NCBI GenBank assembly: GCA_023266435.1
Contig: JAHFQF010000054.1
Span: 1-6,552, forward strand
Reading direction: 5' to 3'
Length of the DNA: 6,552 bases
Source of the DNA: Legionellales bacterium
Lineage (GTDB): Bacteria; Pseudomonadota; Gammaproteobacteria; Berkiellales; Berkiellaceae
Made by a program: the position numbers and the translations under genes. Each line of letters opens with the position of its first letter. Position 1 is the stretch's first letter. Positions 1 to 6,552 of the stretch are shown here, piece after piece. The notes beneath the pieces were generated by a model. It was not told the DNA's origin. It made no database searches and worked only from the letters and a program-made list of their open reading frames with translations.

Positions 1-1215
1 GAAGCTTGCCTGAATGGCCTCAGCAATGCGTCGGGCTGCTTCTAAAGTAGTTTCAGAGCTATTTTGAGTAGACTGATAGAGACAGGTTATAAAGTCTAGA
101 TTTTGTAAGGGTGGTACCCGTGCGGCAAGCTCGGTTGCTCCTAATTGCTTGATCGCCAACTCCCGCGTTAACCACACTAACAGCACACACGCAGCAGAAT
201 CCATCCCCCCGCTGAGATTCACCACAAATCCGCTGGTTTTTGTTTTTCTTAGTAAATCAAATAATCCTAACGCAATCGCTCGGCTACATTCTTCAAAAAT
301 CAAATGCGGCCCCTGCTCCCACTCAGCAGATAAGCAATGTTGGCCCGGTGCAGTAATCGCACGCCAGGGCATGTCTGCTGTGATACAGCTACCCAGAGTA
401 TATTTCGCGGGTGGCTCGGTGTGCAGATCAAAAGCAATATCTTGCCAAGACAGCTCAAACGCTGCAAAGGAAAATCTAGGGCCTGCTTGAATAGTACCAG
501 CATGGCCAATCATCAAATCTCCATCGTAAATTAAACGACCCTCTGTGTTACCCAATTGATTACAGTATACGTAGGTAATGGGATAGTTATCGACAATTGC
601 ATGAATGAGTGCTTTGCGTTTTTTAAGTTTACCAAGCGCAAAATGACTGGCGGAGGGATTAAGAATTAACTGAATACCGGGTTGAATAAAATCCAAAGCC
701 TTACGCTGTAAGACCCAGGCATCTTCACAGATTTCAAGGCCGATTTTTAGCCCGCCGATTTGAAATGCGATGTCACCGATGGGTAATTGCCAACGACCTA
801 TTTGCTGCGTTTTGACTAAATTTTTAGTCCACGGCGTAAACCACCGCGCCTCATAGTGCACCCCTTGATTGGCCAAGTACTGTTTACACACAATACCAAC
901 GGGCTGCTCATTAACCACCAACATCACTCCGTTGTAGCAGCGCGAGCCTACCCAGACAGGTAGACCAAAGGTAACTACTTTATTTTTAGTGAATGGCAGT
1001 AGGTGTTCAAGCAGCGCTATGGCTTTCTCAGCCAGTGATTTCCAATAAAAGCCATCTTGGCAATCATAGCCGGTCAAACAGAGCTCTGGCAGGCAAACAA
1101 GTTGCACGCCTTGCTGCTCTGCAGCCAATAATGCTGCTTGTAATACTTGGCGATTACCTTCCCAATCAAAAGGCGTCAAGTTACAACTGGCACCGCCGAT
1201 CCGCAAATAAGACAT
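1..1215 (-). CDS. nadE: Glutamine-dependent NAD+ synthetase, 3'-truncated at window edge
   Basis: This enzyme amidates nicotinic acid adenine dinucleotide to NAD+ using ATP and ammonia released from glutamine, the last step of NAD biosynthesis, in the cytoplasm. I translated the minus strand by hand: 405 uninterrupted residues from ATG at 1215 to the window edge. Residues 1 to about 280 are a nitrilase-fold glutaminase with the expected triad: Glu44 in CLPELCLTGYD, Lys111 in VCKQYLAN and Cys163 in LEICEDAW. NPSASHF (186-192) is also typical of this family. From about residue 310 the synthetase domain begins, with the pyrophosphatase P-loop SGGMDS at 335-340. The C-terminal part, probably 150-300 residues, lies beyond position 1. 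The ATG is preferred because AGGG (1225-1228) precedes it by 9 nt; a GTG two codons upstream is too close to that site. The gene appears richer in GC than the two to its right. Family assignment is firm; the exact subfamily is less so. Confidence 0.95.
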   Translation of the reverse strand, partial: MSYLRIGGASCNLTPFDWEGNRQVLQAALLAAEQQGVQLVCLPELCLTGYDCQDGFYWKSLAEKAIALLEHLLPFTKNKVVTFGLPVWVGSRCYNGVMLVVNEQPVGIVCKQYLANQGVHYEARWFTPWTKNLVKTQQIGRWQLPIGDIAFQIGGLKIGLEICEDAWVLQRKALDFIQPGIQLILNPSASHFALGKLKKRKALIHAIVDNYPITYVYCNQLGNTEGRLIYDGDLMIGHAGTIQAGPRFSFAAFELSWQDIAFDLHTEPPAKYTLGSCITADMPWRAITAPGQHCLSAEWEQGPHLIFEECSRAIALGLFDLLRKTKTSGFVVNLSGGMDSAACVLLVWLTRELAIKQLGATELAARVPPLQNLDFITCLYQSTQNSSETTLEAARRIAEAIQASF

Positions 1216-1250
1216 AGTCACTTGCCCTAGTGTAAGCTTATAGATAAGTC

Positions 1251-1279
1251 ATCATACCAAGTCGCACAAACATTGCCAA
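1251..1279 (-). promoter_or_regulatory. Sigma70-like promoter of nadE
   Basis: Read on the minus strand, TTGGCA (1279-1274) is followed after exactly 17 nt by TATGAT (1256-1251). Each box matches the sigma70 consensus at 5 of 6 positions. Transcription would begin near 1244, giving a leader of about 29 nt that contains the AGGG ribosome site. Its -35 box lies on top of the -35 box of the rightward promoter. The call rests on sequence match alone. Confidence 0.6.
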
Positions 1280-1300
1280 ACTCTGTTGCACGTCTATATT
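1273..1300 (+). promoter_or_regulatory. Sigma70-like promoter of the Vps62-like gene
   Basis: TTGCCA (1273-1278) is separated by 16 nt from TATATT (1295-1300), each box matching consensus at 4 to 5 of 6 positions. A start near 1307 would give a leader of about 49 nt before the ATG at 1356. A second -35-like box, TTGCAC (1286-1291), has only a poor -10 partner (TTAACT, 1309-1314) and is a weaker alternative. The -35 box overlaps that of the nadE promoter on the other strand, so the two polymerases could not bind both boxes at once. Confidence 0.5.
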
Positions 1301-1321
1301 TGTGATACTTAACTAAAAAAT

Positions 1322-1354
1322 AGGGGCAACATCCCCTTGAGCGGAGTTTGCTCC
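1322..1354 (+). promoter_or_regulatory. Leader with two small hairpins, the second holding the Shine-Dalgarno site
   Basis: AGGGG (1322-1326) pairs with CCCCT (1333-1337) around a 6-nt loop. Just downstream GGAG (1343-1346), the best Shine-Dalgarno match and 9 nt from the ATG, pairs with CTCC (1351-1354) around a TTTG loop. An alternative pairing, GAGC (1339-1342) with GCTC (1350-1353), would put GGAG in the loop and leave it accessible. The two pairings exclude each other, so a weak switch in translation is conceivable. The stems are only 4-5 bp, so this may be chance. The GGAG itself supports the chosen start codon. Confidence 0.35.
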
Positions 1355-1355
1355 T

Positions 1356-2669
1356 ATGTCAGCAGAAAATCCTCAGATTGAGCGGCACCGACACTATTTA
1401 AAAACCCCAGGTGTCCGCCAACAAATTTTTGCACAATTTGCGCCTGTCTTTTGCTTTCACTCACAAGAGCAACACTTTCCAACTCACCCTGATGATTTTG
1501 TTCAAAATGTAATAGAGGTCAAACATGCCGAATACACAAAACGTGAGGCACAAAATCTTCTGACACCAGAGGAATTCAATGAATTTGACATTATTAAAAA
1601 ATATTTCTGGAAAGATGAGGCATTTAATCCTCAGTATAAAGACAATGAAGGGAAAGCAGATTTCAAAGCGATGATGGGCATTGAACCTAAAGGAAAATCT
1701 AAATTTTTAGTATTTGATGAAAAGAAATACGGTTATCGAGTAGGTGAAAAAATTCAGGTTGCTGGCGTATACCCTCCGGATCATCCACGATATGATAGTA
1801 CTCAAGCAGCAGCCCCGATTGCAGCCTCGATCATGCCTACTGAGGAAGGCTTTTACTTGAGTTTTGAGTATACCTATGCACTCAATAATGCCATTAAAGG
1901 CACACGTTGGTTACGTGATCTCCTGCCTTCAAAGTGGGCAGATAAATTAGATAACTGTGGCTTACATTATGGCGACTGCGAAGGCATTGGCATGTATATC
2001 AAAGTCGATGATCAAGGCGTTGCGAGCCTAAAATCTATTCAAACTTTTGCACATGGTAGGGATGGTGCCAGAGAAGTGCCTGTGGCACAGTGTACTTATA
2101 GAGATCATCGACCTTGTATTTATGTGGGACTCGGAGGTCACCCTTCTTACACAGATAACTTTGTCGGTAGAAATCGATTTGTAGATGTGGTCGGAGATAC
2201 TTATCATATTACACCCACCCTATTCAATGATATTAGCTTTGATAAATTGGCTGAAAAATCAGACGATATGTTCCCTGCTTGGTGTACCTTTCCAAGACTA
2301 GCAGATAGTAACCCAATGGCTTTTTCAAGAACCTCTTGCCCAAAAGATGCAGCAGATCTCATAGAGCAATCTAAAGAATGGCATCGTTACAAGCCTGTTC
2401 TTTTTTTGACACGAGCCTGGCATTGGCTAAGAAAGAAGATCCAAGAGAAACTATTAGGCCGCGTTGCAGAGCCTCCAATCCCTCCTCAGCTCGAACTCGT
2501 GAAACAGAGTACTGCTGTTGCTACTATAACTAGCCCAGGCAGTCAACCACTGACGCCGAGTGCAGATAGAAGCACTATCGAGAGGCCAGTAGTACCGACA
2601 ACCTCTACTTTACCAGCAAATCCTGATGACGCTTTGCTGCAGTCTTCGAAACCAAAGCTTGATTCATAA
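1356..2669 (+). CDS. Divergent Vps62/DUF946-like protein with Pro/Ser/Thr-rich tail
   Basis: A 437-residue protein of unknown function. Three blocks resemble, in the right order, the family named after yeast Vps62: FAPVFCFHSQEQHFP (residues 28-42; the family usually has FAPxLYFHPDExxFPS), GLHYGDCEGIGMYIK (202-216; usually a HEGDWE-type motif) and CIYVGLGGHPSYTDNF (254-269; usually VYVALGSHASY). FYLSFEYTYALNN (166-178) may match the aromatic strand before the GDWE motif. The GDW tryptophan is Cys208 here, and an insert of about 100 charged residues separates the first and second blocks. From about residue 372 to the end the protein is rich in Pro, Ser and Thr and probably disordered. I see no signal peptide or membrane segment. 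The ATG at 1356 has GGAG 9 nt upstream. The gene stands alone under its own promoter and converges on the SecA-like gene. The family relation is recognised from motifs by eye. A role as an exported or host-directed protein is only a guess. Confidence 0.7.
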   Translation: MSAENPQIERHRHYLKTPGVRQQIFAQFAPVFCFHSQEQHFPTHPDDFVQNVIEVKHAEYTKREAQNLLTPEEFNEFDIIKKYFWKDEAFNPQYKDNEGKADFKAMMGIEPKGKSKFLVFDEKKYGYRVGEKIQVAGVYPPDHPRYDSTQAAAPIAASIMPTEEGFYLSFEYTYALNNAIKGTRWLRDLLPSKWADKLDNCGLHYGDCEGIGMYIKVDDQGVASLKSIQTFAHGRDGAREVPVAQCTYRDHRPCIYVGLGGHPSYTDNFVGRNRFVDVVGDTYHITPTLFNDISFDKLAEKSDDMFPAWCTFPRLADSNPMAFSRTSCPKDAADLIEQSKEWHRYKPVLFLTRAWHWLRKKIQEKLLGRVAEPPIPPQLELVKQSTAVATITSPGSQPLTPSADRSTIERPVVPTTSTLPANPDDALLQSSKPKLDS

Positions 2670-2676
2670 GACTCGA

Positions 2677-2707
2677 TCTCAACCTGCTTTAAACCTGGGT
2701 TGTGAGA
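2677..2707. terminator. Possible hairpin between the two convergent genes
   Basis: TCTCAACC (2677-2684) can pair with GGT (2698-2700) and TGAGA (2703-2707), leaving a 2-nt bulge and a 13-nt loop. The site spans the 19-bp gap and the last codons of the minus-strand gene, where a shared terminator would be expected. It has no T-run on either side and the stem is imperfect, so it is a weak candidate. No better terminator is seen for either gene. Confidence 0.25.
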
Positions 2708-5700
2708 CCAATGCTAGGACTCTGTGGTCTATTTAATTTAGGCAGCACATTCTCCTTAAATTTCGTAGCGAGCTCAATATATTGAGCCACTTTATCATTC
2801 TCTTTAGCAGACTGATGCAAAAATCCGTACAATATTGAGAATGTACCAGTATTCTGTTTGAGAGGCGTCCCAAGGTTACGCTGATGTTTCGTTAATGCTT
2901 GAATCAGACGATCCCATTGAGCTGATGGATCATCCGATACGTGGATAGGCGTTTCCTTTAAAACCTCGGCTAAACCAGGCATGGAGTGCAGCAATTCTTG
3001 CTCAAATTTTTTATATAGCATACTATCCTCAATCGCCGGCATACCAGCAGGATTCATTTCTGATAATTTAGCAATGACAGGCAATGCTTTCACTGCTGAA
3101 CAATGCTCACACAAATGCGTTACAAAGGCTTGCTGCTTGCTGTCAATCTCAGCCAACTCATTTGGTTGGCCTCCTAATTTTTCAAAAAATAGACGGAAGT
3201 CTATGATAGGCTTTAATAAGGCATCGATCAGTGTGCCATTCATTTTTTGCAAAGCAATATGATGCTGACAATGGGTCAAAACACGATCAAATAAGCCAAC
3301 CATTTCTGAGGCGCCTGTTGATTCTATTGACTCATACCCATTTTTCTTCATGGGATTACGCAATTTTACAAAGTCTCTATGCAATGCATATCTAAATCGT
3401 AATCGATCAATATATCCCAGATGTGACATGTTGCGCAGCTGACGCTGCGCATGCTCAAAGAATAATTTACTTTGCTCTTTGAGTGCGTATTCATCGGGAT
3501 GTTTGTTTTCAAAATAAGCATGTAATAGACCGCTATTATTATGATAAGCAGCGTAAGGGCGAGCTGTATCTTTTACAGGAGAGTCTTCTGCACGCTTGGC
3601 AGGGTTAGACGCTAATGCCAGCTTCACCGGCGCTAAGGATTGATCATCTTTCTTGAAATCCCTAAAAATATCTATCACAGCAGCATGCACTTCTTTAGAA
3701 AAAGCATCGATAGATTGATCTTGCATGCAATCTTCTTTTTCCTGATCCCAGAGATAAGAGCAAATTGCTATGATTTCCGCACGCATTTTTTTCCAATCAT
3801 CAGAAGCAAATGCTTGCTTATCTAAATGATTTAAATAATGACTCATCACATCATAAGCTTGATAGTTAAATTTTCGATAATTGATGTCTGCATTTTCAGA
3901 ATTCATCCTAAATACATCAATATACTCTGCCAGTTCTTTCTTTTTCTTGCCAGATAAATCCTCTATTCTTTTACTTGCATGCGTTTGCAAGTCAATAATG
4001 CGTTGAAACTCACCAGGCTGGCCATTACGTGCTGGCCTGCCTTGATTTTGTATGCTATCACGCGTAGTCGCCACATAGGTTTCAATGACTTTTAAACCAT
4101 ATGCGTTTTCAGGTTTGATATCTGTGCCACGGCCAAAACGAGGCGTCGCAATGGTAATAATGCCATCTTGGCCTGCTTTTCCTTTTTTACCCTCCAGTTC
4201 CTCAGCATCTTTTTCATTCCCAACTACTTGTATCGTATAGCCTCGCAATTTAGGATCAGCTTGAATTTTTCCTCTCAAAGCCTCTACATCTAGAAAATCT
4301 TCACACAATATTAAAACAGGTTGATTCTGGTGTTTTTCAGACTGTTGAATAGATTGAAATAAGGCTTTCAAGTAAGGTTTTTGTTGTGCAAAGTATTTTG
4401 GAGTATGTATTTTCTTTTGACTAGGATTATGAGTAGGCAAATCAAACACATCTGCAGGATATCTGGAAAATAACTCATCTTGCTCGGCCTGACTACCTCT
4501 CACACTACCACTAATACCCAATACTTTGTGATAATTTTTGTCTAAAACTTGCGCATTGGTTTCACTGGTTAATGAGCGAGACTCAGCATCAATAGGAAAT
4601 GAATACCTTAGCGTACCATCTTTATTAAACTGTAATTTTTCACGATTCAATCGCAAATGTAATAATTGATGCACCCCTTTACCCCATTGTGCATTGGGTG
4701 GCAAAGGTTTTTTAGTACCCTCCTCTAAGATCACCGCAACGGAAATATCTTTGATCTCCGTGGCCAACTCACGTACAGTGCTTTGAATTTGAAAATCTTT
4801 ATCCTCTTCCAAAGTAAATACGAACGCAGCAGAATTCAACCATATTTCTAATTGACGCTCAGAGGTTTTTTCAAATAATGCCTGCTCTATTCTTGACAAA
4901 GGCTTTGTGCTTAAAAATTTCCTAAAATCATCCAGCTCATGAATCACGTCATCATCTTTCACAAAATCTAACATGTGATTATAGAGCCATTCGTAAGGAT
5001 TGATATAGGGATCAGCACCATCAATCGTGTCTGAAAAAACATTGGTCATTTTCTGTGTGACAGTGGTATCAGACTCATCACACACACAAGCTCTTTTTTG
5101 GCTGAGTTGAGCTGGCTTGCCTGTTTCAAGCATACGAGCTGCTTGATAGAGAGAGACATTAGAGGCTGTGGTATAATGTATACCAGGCTCGCCTCCTGCT
5201 CCCCCTGCTAAATATGCCTCTTTTTCTGAATCAGCTGCTAACAATGTAGTTTTTACGCCTAATAAACCAAAAAACTCTGCTGTCTCAGCTTGATCGCGAC
5301 GAGACAGTTGATCAAAGTCCGAACTAAATACATCGACCGCATAGCCTTGTGCCTGCATTAACCCTGCTTGCAAGGCCGCAATCATGCCTTTACCTTCCCC
5401 TGTTTGAATTTGCTCAAACAAGTACTTACTTTGATTTTGCATATTCAATAGCACAGAAAGCATCTGTGTCGAATAGGGGAAATAACCCGTAGAGCGATAA
5501 TAGGCTTCTCTCATGATAGCCAGGTATTGTAATTTTATTTTTAATTCGTCGTGTTCTAGCAAAGCAGGATTTTGTAGATTTTTTCTTAAAGCAATCGCGA
5601 CTGCTCTTAACTCATCAGTTTTCATCGCTTGCACAATACATTCACGATCAGCCGACAAACCTGGCCAGCTGACGGCATAAGCCGTATTGACAGAAATTTG

Positions 5701-6552
5701 AGTTAAATAGCGATAATTTGCTAAGAGCTCATGCCCCTCTACTTCAGAAATATGCCCTGCTGAACTCACACCATGACGCACAATGGCACGAACCTGTCCT
5801 TCAACAAATTTATCCTTATCTTCTTTTTTTATTTGAATATGTATGTCATGATGCTTTTTATACGGATCTGTCTGATAAGCATCATCCACTGCATTTTTTC
5901 TAATCATATCCAAAATCACAGGCATCACAGGGATAGGCAATAACGTTTTAAGCTCCGTTTTTAGCACATCAATCAAGAATGTGCTTTCCTTAATAAGCTT
6001 CAAGACATCCGTAATGCTATTACCTTTTTTCTCTAAAAAATGCAGCACAAAACTCGCATCCTCTTTCTTCAAACTTGATATCTTTTCAAGAAGTTCTGCA
6101 ACTTTTTTTGAGTCTTTTTCTTGCAATCCTTCGATGAGATTAAAAAGATGTGCAAAGTCAATTTCAGTATGCTCTTTCAAAATTCTTGTATATGCACTTA
6201 GGATTGTTTTGATCGGCTCTTTGTCTTCTTCCTTAATCGCTCCCATGTACATTGAGAAAAACATACTCAATGCTTTCTTTTGATAGGGCGCATTTTCAGC
6301 AATCAATATCAATACAGTTTCCATAAACTGTACAAGTCCACTATCGCCGTTCTCAATTACCCAGTTGACCAATTTAGCCTGAGACAATATTGAGTACTCT
6401 GGATACAACTCAAAAATACGCTGAAATGCTTTGGTGATATCTGTAACCTCTTTATCTGTCTTGGCAAGGATGCGCGTGAAATCATTTTTCAGATGAAAGC
6501 GTTGCTTTTCTCTTTTCACAAAAATCTGAATAAAATCCTTAATAACCGTGGG
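2689..6552 (-). CDS. Large SecA-like motor protein with extra N- and C-terminal regions, 5' end open
   Basis: A protein of at least 1,276 residues, numbered here from GTG at 6519. Its middle is collinear with the SecA ATPase. Residues 299-372 match the SecA stretch before Walker A, with Gln352 as the Q-motif residue. Next come TGEGKG (373-378; SecA has TGEGKT), DESD (481-484; SecA DEVD), WGKGVHQ (612-618; the SecA WSDGLHQ site by the preprotein-binding domain), GISGS (668-672; SecA GMTGT), ATPRFGRGTDI (791-801) and QNQGRPARNGQPG (824-836). The last two carry the likely arginine fingers. About 290 mostly helical residues precede the motor and about 400 follow it. SecA is usually about 850-900 residues with Walker A near residue 105. 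The zinc-binding tail of SecA is absent. The TAA stop is at 2691-2689. The frame has no stop up to 6552, and GTG 6519 has no well-placed ribosome site (AAGGA is about 16 nt away), so the true start may lie beyond the window. The substrate is unknown. Housekeeping SecA is unlikely. Confidence 0.88.
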   Translation of the reverse strand, partial: PTVIKDFIQIFVKREKQRFHLKNDFTRILAKTDKEVTDITKAFQRIFELYPEYSILSQAKLVNWVIENGDSGLVQFMETVLILIAENAPYQKKALSMFFSMYMGAIKEEDKEPIKTILSAYTRILKEHTEIDFAHLFNLIEGLQEKDSKKVAELLEKISSLKKEDASFVLHFLEKKGNSITDVLKLIKESTFLIDVLKTELKTLLPIPVMPVILDMIRKNAVDDAYQTDPYKKHHDIHIQIKKEDKDKFVEGQVRAIVRHGVSSAGHISEVEGHELLANYRYLTQISVNTAYAVSWPGLSADRECIVQAMKTDELRAVAIALRKNLQNPALLEHDELKIKLQYLAIMREAYYRSTGYFPYSTQMLSVLLNMQNQSKYLFEQIQTGEGKGMIAALQAGLMQAQGYAVDVFSSDFDQLSRRDQAETAEFFGLLGVKTTLLAADSEKEAYLAGGAGGEPGIHYTTASNVSLYQAARMLETGKPAQLSQKRACVCDESDTTVTQKMTNVFSDTIDGADPYINPYEWLYNHMLDFVKDDDVIHELDDFRKFLSTKPLSRIEQALFEKTSERQLEIWLNSAAFVFTLEEDKDFQIQSTVRELATEIKDISVAVILEEGTKKPLPPNAQWGKGVHQLLHLRLNREKLQFNKDGTLRYSFPIDAESRSLTSETNAQVLDKNYHKVLGISGSVRGSQAEQDELFSRYPADVFDLPTHNPSQKKIHTPKYFAQQKPYLKALFQSIQQSEKHQNQPVLILCEDFLDVEALRGKIQADPKLRGYTIQVVGNEKDAEELEGKKGKAGQDGIITIATPRFGRGTDIKPENAYGLKVIETYVATTRDSIQNQGRPARNGQPGEFQRIIDLQTHASKRIEDLSGKKKKELAEYIDVFRMNSENADINYRKFNYQAYDVMSHYLNHLDKQAFASDDWKKMRAEIIAICSYLWDQEKEDCMQDQSIDAFSKEVHAAVIDIFRDFKKDDQSLAPVKLALASNPAKRAEDSPVKDTARPYAAYHNNSGLLHAYFENKHPDEYALKEQSKLFFEHAQRQLRNMSHLGYIDRLRFRYALHRDFVKLRNPMKKNGYESIESTGASEMVGLFDRVLTHCQHHIALQKMNGTLIDALLKPIIDFRLFFEKLGGQPNELAEIDSKQQAFVTHLCEHCSAVKALPVIAKLSEMNPAGMPAIEDSMLYKKFEQELLHSMPGLAEVLKETPIHVSDDPSAQWDRLIQALTKHQRNLGTPLKQNTGTFSILYGFLHQSAKENDKVAQYIELATKFKENVLPKLNRPQSPSIGLTTQV

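Noticed and set aside
149..534. Small open frames on both strands inside the nadE region
   Set aside because: They overlap a 405-codon frame with all NadE catalytic motifs, and their translations show no domain or likely ribosome site.
1..1215. Stand-alone nitrilase or amidase
   Set aside because: The frame runs on past the nitrilase domain into SGGMDS, the P-loop of NAD synthetase, so it is the fused two-domain enzyme.
1216..1355. tRNA or small RNA gene in the divergent gap
   Set aside because: No cloverleaf, no long stem and no terminator is seen; the sequence is explained by two promoters and short leaders.
2400..2407. Run of seven T as a phase-variation tract in the Vps62-like gene
   Set aside because: The run is short and mid-gene, the frame is intact, and a similar run occurs by chance elsewhere in this AT-rich stretch (near 5823).
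2981..6283. Plus-strand frames of 60-100 codons opposite the SecA-like gene
   Set aside because: They are shadows of the long minus-strand gene; their translations are low in recognisable structure and match no family I know.
2689..6552. Housekeeping secA
   Set aside because: It is too long, has Walker A at residue 374 instead of near 105, has GKG in place of GKT, and lacks the zinc-binding tail.

Overview
The window (6,552 bp) looks like bacterial chromosome of moderate-to-low GC, dense in genes. It holds three long protein-coding genes, a 140-bp divergent promoter region and a 19-bp convergent junction. No rRNA, tRNA, transposase, CRISPR array or long repeat is visible. One gene is housekeeping, the 3'-truncated glutamine-dependent NAD+ synthetase nadE. 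The other two are large, unusual proteins with distant likeness to a protein motor (SecA) and to a family named after a yeast vacuolar sorting protein (Vps62). A host-associated proteobacterium, for example of the Legionella/Coxiella type, would fit this mix. That is a low-confidence inference, because no marker gene here fixes the taxonomy.

Layout. Positions 1-1215 (minus strand) encode the first 405 residues of a two-domain NAD+ synthetase: a nitrilase-type glutaminase domain followed by the start of the ATP-pyrophosphatase synthetase domain. The gene runs off the left edge. Positions 1216-1355 form a divergent intergenic region with good sigma70-like promoters on both strands whose -35 boxes overlap. 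The leader of the rightward gene carries two small hairpins, one of which includes its Shine-Dalgarno sequence. Positions 1356-2669 (plus strand) encode a 437-residue protein that I read as a divergent Vps62/DUF946-like protein with a disordered Pro/Ser/Thr-rich tail.

Positions 2689-6552 (minus strand) encode a very large protein of at least 1,276 residues. Its centre (about residues 300-870) is collinear with the SecA motor: Q-motif glutamine, Walker A, DE-x-D Walker B, a trace of the preprotein-binding region, and the GRGTD and QxxGRxxRxG motifs. It also has a long helical N-terminal extension and a long C-terminal region unlike SecA, and its Walker A motif reads GEGKG instead of GEGKT. The reading frame stays open to the right edge, so the true start may lie outside the window.

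The nadE gene makes NAD+ and has no evident functional link to its neighbours. The Vps62-like and SecA-like genes are convergent, both are visibly more AT-rich than nadE, and both look like accessory genes. Whether they work together is unknown. The strongest candidate for something undescribed is the SecA-like protein with altered Walker A and large extra domains.
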